DNA of 64,000 bases, taken from NCBI GenBank assembly GCA_021229015.1, contig CM037782.1, positions 44,508,688 to 44,572,687 of the forward strand, given 5' to 3'. The DNA comes from Solen grandis. Lineage: Eukaryota > Mollusca > Bivalvia > Adapedonta > Solenidae. The translations under genes were made by a program, and so were the position numbers. The notes beneath the pieces are model-generated. The model was not told the origin of the DNA, searched no databases, and saw nothing but the letters and a program-made list of their open reading frames with translations. This document shows positions 41,001-53,300 of the stretch, in pieces. Every line of letters begins with the position of its first letter. Position 1 is the stretch's first letter.

Positions 41001-44000
41001 TAATGAGATTGCTTTAGGGGGAGGGGTCTAATTTTGAAATACGATTATGTTATTGATTATACCACGTTGCTTGTTCCCTGAAACATTAGATATTTACGGA
41101 ATTTTATGGTGTCTGATATCTTCCATGTCGTGTGACGAGTTGTCAGGGCGAAATATCGAAGGCGAAAAGACGGGAAAAAAGTTAAGCAGGGCGAAAAGTC
41201 GAGATTTCGCGGAGAAATTTCGGGAGCGAAAAGACGACAAACACATTTCGTCTTTTCGCTGCGGATTTTCGTCTTTTCGCCCGGAAATTTCTACTTTTTG
41301 CCCCGCCAATGTAGGTTTTTTTTTTTTGTCTTTCGCCTTCGACCTTTCGCCCCGACAATACGCCACACGAATTGGCAGAAATCAGTCCTATAGAATTTCA
41401 AACTTCCCCACCAAAATTTATCTATACATGTTTATAGTGACCCTCAAGATTACCTTTCTTATTTAAAATTTGATTTTCTTTAAGTTGTTTTTCTTTTTAC
41501 CGAAAGCATTAACTTGCGACGTTTCATGAAATGATTCACTTTTCTATGCAGGTCCACTACAATTTCCGCTATCTACAATGCCCATTACGGTTTATGAAGG
41601 GGAAGGATCGTGAGAATCGCCAGAGCACGCCCATGTTGGCACTGAACGTGAGTCTCGCTGTCACAGATTACCAGCTCTTGTTCTTAAAATGTCTTGGCTC
41701 TGATTGAGAAAGTGTGCCAGTTACTTGCAGATGTTTCGTCTACAACACTGGTTCTTCCATTTGGTCCAGTACATAAATGTACCTGAAAATAATGTCTGTA
41801 ATATGACGTCCTGTTTTATTTACACTATAATTAGGTGATGTGTGATTGTTTTAAGATATATGTTTGTATGATACCGGCTGTATCTATTGCAGACCATGGT
41901 ACGACACGGGCGGGTGGAATGCCTGTCACATCCGTTGACAGAGGCTTTTCTAAACATGAAGTGGTATGTCCTTTCTGTTTCTATATCATGTATTTTACCT
42001 AACATCATTTTTGTGTCAATCGCTGTAAGCAGAGATGGCACATAGAGAACACTTTTCCGTCGTCTGTCTGTCCGCCTGTCCGTCACACCTTTTCCGTCAC
42101 GCTTCAGCATGTGACACACGTGTTTCAAAGAACAATCTTGTTTTACTGTATAGCTTATTGTGACGTAAGGGGGTAAAAAATTATAGGTGATTTTTATATT
42201 CTGTAAATTTTAAAAGTATGGAAAAAGTACTGATTGGTTTGCATTAGAGTCACCCATTTAATGCTAACTCTTATAAATACCATGTGTTATATTAGAGACC
42301 CTTGTAATGCTAATATAGTATTGTAATACTCGTGTTTTAACATAACCCTTGTTATGTCTTGTTATTTAACCATATCATGTACTACTATCTGTATCAGTTT
42401 ATCAAAAATCTTTACTTCTAAATCTTTTATATAAAAGCCCTATGTAAAACGTGCGTTACATAGCCCCTGGCAATGATATCAGAAGTTCTTCTATGTATGA
42501 CAGGCGGGCCTATGGGTCCTGGTTCCACGTGTCCAACCTCGTCATGTATGTCATCTATCTTGCACTCCTGACTGTGCTGGTCACCACGACAACCTACGTC
42601 ATCCAGGACCCAAGTCCACACAACACTACAGAAAACGGGTCTACCACAGACAAGGGATACAGTGGGCCAATCCTTGTGGAGATCGACAATGTAAGTAATG
42701 ATTGGAGATTTTACTGTTAAATCTATGTAACAAAAAAAAAATCTTTTTCGATGTCATTTAAGGGTGCGTAAGCTATAAGAACTGTTTCCCTATCGATATA
42801 AAAATAAACAACGAGTACAAGGAACACTGTACTATCCAAACCTCTCTGGTGACGAATGAAGTTCATTGGTTACTATATACTACTACTACTAATAATAGTA
42901 ATAATAATAATAATAATTATAATAATGATAATAATAATGACGCTAAAGAAATAGATATATTAAGAATTGAGGTAAAATTGTAGGGCATAAACGAATCAGA
43001 AACAAAGGAAGGATGTTCTTGTACATGCATTAAAAGCATACCTATTTTTCATATTTCAGTTCACAGCCATACACAACTTCAGTGTCTATGTGGTTCTGGT
43101 GTTCTGTTGTTTAAGTCTGGTGAAGGAGGTGGTACAGATTGTCCAGCAGGTACCTTCAATATCTTGACAATAAATAGTCAAAATCATAGTTGACAATAAA
43201 TAGCCATTATCATAGTTGACAATGAATAGCCAGTATCATAGTTGACAATGAATAGCCAGTATCATAGTTGACAATAAATAGCCAGTATCATAGTTGACTA
43301 TATATAGTCAAAATCATAGTTGACAATAAATAGCCAGTATAGTCAAAATCATAGTTGACAATAAATAGCCAGTATCATAGTTGACAATAAATAGCCAGTA
43401 TCATAGTTGACAATAAATAGCCAGTATCATAGTTGACAATGAATAACCATTATCATAGTTGACAATAAATAGCCATTATCATAGTTGACAATAAATAGCC
43501 AGTATCATAGTTGACAATAAATAGCCATTATCATAGTTGACAATAAATAGCCAGTATCATAGTTGACAATGAATAGCCATTATCATAGTTGACAATAAAT
43601 AGCCAGTATCATAGTTGACAATGAATAGCCATTATCATAGTTGACAATAAATAGCCATTATCATAGTTGACAATAAATAGCCATTATCATAGTTGACAAT
43701 AAATAGCCAGTATCATAGTTGACAATGAATAGCCATTATCATAGTTGACAATAAATAGCCAGTATCATAGTTGACAATGAATAGCCAGTATCATAGTTGA
43801 CAATGAATAGTCAAAATAATAGTTGACAATAAATAGCCAGTGTCATAGTTGACAATGAATAGCCAGTATCAAAGTTGACAATGAATAGTCAGTATCATAG
43901 TTGACAATGAATAGCCAGTATCAAAGTTGACAATGAATAGCCAGTATCATAGTTGGCAATAAATAGACAGTAACAAAGTTGACAATAAATAGTCAGTATC

Positions 44001-47000
44001 AAAGTTGACAATGAATAGCCAGTATCATAGTTGACAATAAATAGTCAGTATCATAGTTGACAATAAATAGCCAGTATCAAAGTTGACAATGAATAGCCAG
44101 TATCATAGTTGACAATAAATAGTCAGTATCAAAGTTGACAATAAATAGTCAGTATCATAGTTGACAATAAATAGTCAGTATCATAGTTGACAATAAATAG
44201 TCAGTATCATAGTTGACAATAAATAGTCAGTATCAAAGTTGACAATAAATAGTCAGTATCAAGGTTGACAATAAATAGGTACATATAAATAAATAGTATA
44301 CAAAGTTGACAATAAATAGTCAGTATCATAGTTGACAATAAATAGCCAGTTCATAGTTGCAATAATAGCAGTATCATAGTTGACAATAAATAGTCAGTAT
44401 CATAGTTGACAATAAATAGTCAAAATCATAGTTGACAATAAATAGTCAGTATAGTCAGTATCATAGTTGACTATATATAGTCAAAATCATAGTTGACAAT
44501 AAATAGCCAGTATAGTCAAAATCATAGTTGACAATAAATGTCATATGTTGACAATAATAGCCAGTATCATAGTTTACAATAGATAGTCAATGTTATAGTT
44601 GACGATTAATGTTGTCAGTATCATGTTGACAATAAATTGCAGTACTATAGTTTACAATAGAATAGTCAATGTTATAGTTGACGATTAATGTTTCAGTATC
44701 ATTGTTGACAATAAATAGAACATACATAGTTTACAATAATAGCAATGTTATAGTTGACGATTAATGTTGTCATATCATTGTTGACAATAAATAGCCAGTT
44801 AACATAGTTACAATAGATAGTCAATGTTATAGTTGACGATAATGTTGTCAATCATGTTGACAATAAATAGCCAGTACATAGTTTACAATAGATAGTCAAT
44901 TTATAGTTGACGATTAATGTTGTCAGTATCAATTAGTGACAATAAATAGCCAGTACTCATAGTTTACAATATGATAGTCAATTATAGTTGACGATTTAAT
45001 GTTGTTAGTATCATGTTGACAATAAATAGCCAGTACATATTTACAATAGAAGTCATGTTATAGTTGACATAATGATTGTCATATCATGTTGACAATAAAT
45101 AGCCAGTACCATAGTTTACAATAGATAGTCAATGTTATAGTTGACGATTAATGTTGTCAGTATCAATGTTGACAATAAATAGCCAGTACCATAGTTTACA
45201 ATAGATAGTCAATGTTATAGTTGACGATTAATGTTGTCAGTATCAGTGTTGACAATAAATAGCCAGTACCATAGTTTACAATAGATAGTCAATGTTATAG
45301 TTGACGATTAATGTTGTCAGTATCAATGTTGACAATAAATAGCAAATATCATAGTTTTCAATAGATAGTCAATGTTATAGTTGACGATTAATGTTGTCAG
45401 TATCATTGTTGACAATAAATAGCAAATATCATAGTTAATTTATCACTTATACCTGATTGCAAAACCATGTCAGAAAAAAATGTCTCAGGGTTCAACAACA
45501 ACAACAACAACATCAATAAAAGTGTACTCGTTGTTAGTAATTTAGTGTGCATATTTCCAATTTAAACAAAAACTATTTAAAAAACGTTTTGATTGCTTAT
45601 TCTATGCATGAATGACTGAATAAGAGCGAGAAATATGTTTGAATTTTAAATGAAAGGTTTTAAACAACTTCCCGTAAAACACATAGCTGAAAAATACGGC
45701 GAATGTAGCCAAGTTTTAGACAAAGATTGTCGAGTTTATAAACATTTCAATGTGGCTAGACATAATAAATCATTCTTAAATGGCTGACTTTTATCATCAG
45801 AATCGTGATGTTATAACGATAAGCCTTTTTAATTTACCGTTCCTGTTCGAAGTAACCAGGTGTATCTGTGTGTGTTTAATCACAATAAAAACAACATAAT
45901 GATAAACAAGAGGGCCAAGATGGCCCTGTGTCGCTCACCTGAGTAAGATGGCTGTGTTAGGCATAATGACAAAAAATCTGGCATCTAAAAGTGTTTTTCT
46001 AACATTTGACTAAGTGACCTACATATTGATCCTACCTGAATTTGCACTCAACTGGGAATTCATACAGTCATCATTCATATTAAGTTTAATGAAGACTGGG
46101 ACAAAAATGTAGGCCTCTAGAGTGTTCACAAGGTTTTTCTTAGATTTGACCTGGTGACCTAGTTTTTGACCTCATGTGACTCATTTTCAAACTCATCAAA
46201 TATCAAATAGACAAACATCCTGACCAAATTATGAAGATTGGCAAAACTGTGGCCTTAGAGGTTCACAAGTTTTTCTAGATTTGACCTGGTGACCTAGTTT
46301 TTGATCCCACATACCCAATTTCAACTCATCGAAGATATCATGTAGACAAACACCCTGACCATTTTTCATGAAGATTGGGCTTAAACTGTGGCCTGTAGAG
46401 TGTTCACAAGGTTTTTCTAAGATTTTCCCTGGTGACCTAGTTTTTGACCCCATAAGACCCAATTTTGAACTCATCTGAGATATCATGTAGACAAACACCT
46501 GACCAATTTTATGAAGATTGGGCTAAAACTGTGGCCTCTAGGTGTTCACAAGGTTTTTCAAGGATTTCCTGTGACCTAGTTTTTGACCCCATAAGACCCA
46601 ATTTCGAACTCATCTGAGATATCATGTAGACAAACATCCTGACCAAATTTTATGAGATTGGGCCAAAACTATGGCCTGTAGAGTGTTCACAAGGTTTTTT
46701 CTAAGATTTGACCTAGTGACCTAGTTTTTGACCCCACATGACCCAATTTCGAACTCATCCGAGATATCATGTAGACAAACATCCTGACCAAGTTTCATGA
46801 AGATTGGGCCATTACTGTGGCCTGTAGAGTGTTCACAAGGTTTTTCTAAGATTTGACCTGGTGACCTAGTTTTTGACCTCACATGACCCAATTTCGAACT
46901 CATCCGAGATATCATGTAGACAAACATCCTGACCAAGTTTCATGAAGATTGGGCCAAAACTGTGGCCTCTAGAGTGTTCACAAGCAATTGTTGACGACGG

Positions 47001-47362
47001 ACGACTGACGACGGACGACGCACGACGGACAAAAGGCGATCACAAAAGCTCACCCGAGCACAAGTGCTCAGGTGAGCTAAAAAGCCCCACATGCAGTATA
47101 CCTAAGTGGTTTTTTCCGTTATTATTTAAGATTTATACGTTGTATAAATTTCTTGTCACAGAGGCGGAAATACTTCAGGGAGCTGACAAATGCCCTGGAA
47201 TGGGTGCTATTTCTGTCGACGATGGTCTACATCATACCGTTTGTGTCGAAGAGAGCCCATCCGTGGCAGTGGGAGGCAGGTTCCATCACCATTCCGGTTA
47301 ACTGCCTCCTTTCTTCAAGGTTTTATCATTGTTGCCAAGCAACGGGCGTGGAGCATGTAGCG

Positions 47363-47398
<36 letters not shown>

Positions 47399-50300
47399 TA
47401 TTTTACATAATTATCAAGATAAACTGTTGTTGTTGTTGTTGTTGTTGTTTCTTTAAATTAAGACACTTAACACATGAGTTGATTTGATCAAATTTACTAT
47501 CCACCATAATTTTTCTTGCGCAATTTATAAAGATACAGTTTCAAACTGTATAACAACATTGACAGTCACAACAAGCACAATCAATATGAATAATACAACG
47601 AACATCTGGAATGCGTTACATAAACAATTTGCTCAACTTCATTTACATCACGAAAATAAGAGACAATACCGGTATTCTGTAAGTACATACCAATAAAAAG
47701 CGTAAAGCAAATGTGAATAAATAAGAGGGTTAGATCGTGAAGAAAATCTCGGGTTAAGATAAGTCATGACATACAGGCATTGTCTGACAGCATGATTTTT
47801 AGCACAGCGTGATACGAAGCCTATCATTATGGCAATATCAAGCAGACAACTTTTCCAATATGTGTTCAAAATATATCGTTAAGTTCGTCAGCATGGTTAC
47901 AGTGGTTTCTAATATTATTTTTGTGGGATTTTATTTATGCTGATTTCGATAATTTGGTTTTTTAATATAAACAAGGCAGTCCGAAGGACAGCTATATCCC
48001 CCGCCGCTGGCCAAATATTAGAATTTGTTTGGTCATAGGATTATGTTCACCTTAACCTGGCATGGTTGTAGCAGACATAGAAGATCAGTTTAAGACAATT
48101 TAACTTTCCGGAGTTATGTATGAATCTCAGAATTCGGAGGCACATATATTAAAAGTTTACTGACAAGTTTTACATGGGGAAACAGTACAAAAAGTGAACA
48201 TCAATGAAGTATAGGATGTGTTAGGTAACCACAAAATACATGTGTAACTCAATTAAAAACTTTATATATCATGACATAATTTGTATGATTGTGAACATGA
48301 CACGAGATATCGAGATGACATGAAAAAGTGGAGGCTTAAACATTTGACCTTCAAGGATGACATTGACCTTGAGCCAGCGTGACCGCCTCATGCCTTCTGC
48401 ACATCAGCTCAATGAGGTTAACATTTTAGCCGAGTTTGAAGAAATTGTGTCCAAGCGTTCATGAGATATGGAGCGGACATGAAAATAACATTTGACCTTC
48501 AAGGATGACCTTGACCTTGAGCCAGTTAAATTTTAGCCGAGTTTGAAGAAAATGTGTCCAAGCGTTCATGAGATATGGAGCGGACATGAAAATAACATTT
48601 GACCTTCAAATATGACCTTGACCTTGAGCCAGCTTGACCGCCTCATGCCTTCTGCACATCAGCTCAATGAGGTTAACATTTTAGCTGAGTTTGAAGAAAA
48701 TGTGTCCAAGCGTTCATGAGATATGGAGCGGACAGAAAATAACATTTGACCTTCAATATGCCTTGACCTTGAGCCAGCTGACCGCCTCATGCCTTCTGCA
48801 CATCAGCTCAATGAGGTTAACATTTTAGCCGAGTTTGAAGAAACTGTGTCCAAGCATTCATGAGATATGGAGCGGACACGAAAATAACATTTGACCTTCA
48901 AGTATGACCTTGACATTGAGTCAGCGTGACCGCCTCATGCCTTCTGCACATCAGCTCAATGAGGTTAACATTTTAGCCGAGTTTGAAGAAATGTGTCCAA
49001 GCTTCATGAGATATGGAGCGGACACGAAAATAACATTTGACCTTCAAGTATGACCTTGACCTTGAGCCAGCGTGACCGCCTCATGCCTTCTGCACATCAG
49101 CTCAATGAGGTTAACACTTTAGCCGAGTTTGAAGAAAATGTGTCCAAGCGTTCATGAGATATGGAGCGGACACGAAAATAACATTTGACCTTCAAGTATG
49201 ACTTTGACCTTGAGCCAGCGTGACCGCCACATGCCTTCTGCACATCAGCTCAATGAGGTTAACAATTTAGCCGAGTTTGAAGAAAATGTGTCCAAGCGTT
49301 CATGAGATATGGAGCGGACACGAAAATGTTTCGGACACACTGACGGACTGACGGACGGACGGACGGACGAAGGGCATTCCTATAACCCCCTCCCGCATCG
49401 CGGCGGGGGATTAAATATTGGTCGATTATTTAAATTCGAGCAACTGAAAATAGCCAAGAAACCAAACTCTGAACATGCTTCATCTATTTCATGATTTATT
49501 TTAAAATATTTCATAAATATGAATTTAAAATAGTTTTCTATACTGTTAGCGTGGGTAATTCGGCTGAATTTTAAAATCCCTTAGAGTGATCTTGTCATAT
49601 CTTAGTATGAAACCGAGCTTCTAACCTGCTATCCTTAAACTTTTAACCCTCGATACCCCTGATGAGTTCCATTCAAATTTGGCTCGGACAAGCATAAGAG
49701 GGACAAAGAAGGGTTTTTTTACTATTGCATGCAAACGCATGTGAACGTGTTCGTTTTTGTGTTCAAATATCTACCATGCTCCTCTTATGCCACTGGTCGT
49801 AGAGAGAATCCATTATCGTGTTTATTAACTGAAAAACCGTATAAGACGGAATTATTTCATTCATTTCTTAACCTTTTTTTTTAGTATTACTGTCTTATCA
49901 AACATCATAAATCCTTCGAGTTTCATTGCTGATCTGATTTTATATCAAAAGCAAATTGATAACGATGCCGCAGAGCTTAAATTATATATGTTAATCTATT
50001 TGTATTTGTAAATTATTAAAACAAACCAGGTTAATGTATCTTCATGATTTAAGTGCCCCTTCATCACGGTTACAGGTTCGATTTTTTCGGTATCTATGTG
50101 GTGATGTTCCTGGAGATACTGCGGACCCTGGTCCAGGTGCTGTCTGTTTTCTCCATCCTCCTCGTGGCTTTCGGTCTTGCCTTTTTCATGCTCATGCAGA
50201 ACGAGGTGAGTGACACAGTCTGCAGTTACACTTTGCTAGTGCCATGGACTAAAATGTTGCTTTTTTGTTTTTGTTTTTCCTGCTTTTTTTACCATAAGTC

Positions 50301-53300
50301 TATGAGATGAGTAGCTCTCTCTTGTATAGAAATGTCCGCAAATTATTAAAACTCTGACGATGGACCGTTAAGCCCAGATAAACAAACATTCGGGTTGCTC
50401 AACCTTTCAGGAGAACCATGCCTTTATGACCCCGGGGATCGCCTTGCTACGGACCGTCATGATGATGTTCGAGCTGGACTTTATGGCCTCCTTCAATGAC
50501 CCCTACACGGATGACAACCCCAAGTCCCTCTACTTCGGCGGCACCACTATCGTTCTCCTGATGGTCTTCATACTTCTCATGCCGATACTCCTGATGAACT
50601 TGCTTGTACGTGTCCCTTCAATTGTTTTATTCATATAGAATTTTTACTTTTAAATAAAATGGAAAGCAAAAACACAATTCCTTACAGCCTCCATTTTATT
50701 TTCACTTCTAAGCTATAATATGCTAAAATATAGCGTAATTATAGCTATTCATGCCATTTAATTCTTTTCGTGACTGTCTATTTCAAGTTACATGTATTAC
50801 TTCAAACATTATTTTTACTACAGCCTCATGTTTTGTGTTGCTCTGACAAAGGTGACATTCGGAATAAGTCATAGAATATGCTTTTCATGTTCGTATTTAA
50901 ACCAGTGTCATGATCATTACCTTTATTCACATCAGACAAAGACAAGAGTTACCGGGTACGTCGTCATTAAGTTTCAATATACGTATGGTCGGACCAGCTC
51001 CATTGTCAGCTCTTTTTTAGTCTAAATCAACTTGTTCTTGTTGTAGCTTTGAGTTCACCGTCGCTATGACAATATTTCAGTCATTTGAACATGAACTGTA
51101 TTTTGACCATAATTGCAGATCGGTTTGGCTGTTGGTGATATTGAATCAGTGAAGAAAAACGCCACTTTGAAGAGACTGGCCATGCAGGTACTGTTGAAAT
51201 TCAATTCCTGAAACATACAGTGTGCATTGAGGTCGCTACTAGTGATGGATGGCAGTTTGATTATATTTTACATCCTCAAAATTAAGAAGTACTGTACTAG
51301 TAGTTATATGAACAAATGCTCTCATTGTTCTTGTATAATGCTATATTCTAAGTCAGCATAAATATATCGCCTAACGCCTGCGGGAATTGACTTGTTTTAT
51401 AGAGAAAAGTACGTAATTCACTTTTTCTAAATTTCCAATTTAGCCATTAAAAGCGTTATGTATTTATGTGCAACGCATTGTGACAGAGATAAATAGTCCC
51501 ATTTACATTTAAAATCCGACAAAAAAATCGGTGAGAAAATAAATCCTGACTTTGGTCTATTTCAGGTTCAACTTCACACAGACTTGGAAAGAAAACTGCC
51601 TCTGAAAATTTTGAATTGGGTTGACAAATCAGAGTTAACCATTTATCCTAATAAATGCAAGAGCAGTATTTATCGGGTGAGTTTCCTCTGAAAGTAAGGC
51701 CTATATTAAAATAATGACAACTCAATATGACAACAAAAGACACTTATCTTTTTTTCTGCCTCTTGACTATATTATCATCGTTTGAATCCAAACAAAACTG
51801 TTATTCAAACATATTTCCGTAAAAAATATGGGAGGTCGATTCTGTTAACTTCTTACAGAAGAAATCCCCACATTCGCTAATTTTCACAGGTGTTAACATT
51901 ATTGATCTTTGGACGTTTTATTTGTCAAAGAAAGATACTAACGTAATGAACAACCTCTCCCCAGGTTACATTGTACAGGTTCAAAATTAGTAAAATACCA
52001 TATCGGACAAATATCTACGACTAAGACAAAAACAGTCAAATATCATCTAGTGTTTATGGACATAAGAATCAATTGTACCATAAGATTGAAAGACAAGTTG
52101 TTTTTTGAAACTGGCGTCAGTTGTTGGTTGTGACTGCTCTATTTGTTATACTGTTGACACGGTGTTAGTGGCATTGTCCGGAAACGGAACTGAGTAGCAG
52201 TAGTTTGCGTTGACAATATATATTAATTCAGAACCAGATGTAATTGGACAATGATTTTGATAGACTTGTTCAAACACTCACTCAATCCCTCTCCGCGTGT
52301 TCGAAACTCTGCAGGGTCATTCGGATTTTCATGTGAGGAAGCCTTCCAGCTGGCTTGCGGTAGGTCGATGGTTCTACCCGGATGCCTACGTGCATTCGGG
52401 GTCTTCCTCCACCTGTAATAAGCTGGACGTCGCTATATGACTAAAATAGTGTCGAAGCGACGGTAAACTCAAATAGTCAAGTCAAGTCAGACTTGTTCAA
52501 TGTTAGTATGACTTTGCCAACTGGGCACTTGTCCGAATTTGACACACCTGTGCCAAATAATCTACAATTATATTAGTCCCCTACCGGTGTTCACACCGGA
52601 GGGGACTATAGGTTTGCCCTCCGTCTGTCCGTCCGTCCGTCTGTCCGTCTGTCCGCTCAAATCTGGATCCCGCGATAACTTAATAACTAAGCAAGCTAAC
52701 TTGATGAAACTTGGTATATGACTAGATGGCAATGTGTAGATTATGCACATCATTTTATTTTTGTTCTTCGACTAAAATTGTGGTTGCTATGGTAACGGAA
52801 ATAGTGAAAATATGGCAAAAAATGGGATCCCGCGTTAACTAAGCAAGCTAACTTGATGAAACTTGCTATATGACTAGATGGCAATGTGTAGATTATGCAC
52901 ATCATTTTATTTTTGTTCTTCGACTAAAATTGTGGTTGCTATGGTAACGGAAATAGTGAAAATATGGCAAAAAATGGGATTGATTACCATATTGAGTCAA
53001 GGTGGAGCCGGTAGGGGACTTTATGTGTTGCATACAACACCAGTTACTTGTTTTTTTTGCGGTGCATACTTTGCCTGTTTCATAGTATGCGTCTTTAAAG
53101 GCATTTTTATCTAGTGAACCAACCGTCAGTTTTGCTTTCCTGTCCTACAGATTTGGTCGAAGATAACGTTCCTGGGGGACTATACTGACAACGGGGACGC
53201 GGTCTGTCTCACACCCCAGGCTCAGATGTATGCTGAACTTTTCAAACAGAAACAGAGGTGAGGACGAACGGACAAACATCTTGTGTGCAAAGAGATGATT

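Noticed and set aside
41047..41466. 139-codon ORF with repeated charged segments
   Set aside because: It reads through the GGCGAAAAGACG foldback element.
42055..42095. Further tandem-repeat element (CCGTCGTCTGTCTGTCCGCC tract)
   Set aside because: The tract resembles the ACGG/ACTG part of E2/E3, but no hairpin, arm pair or core was found nearby.
46229..46936. Minus-strand ORFs with repeated MISxMSSKLG-like text
   Set aside because: Readings of the E1 tandem core; frame is not kept between copies.
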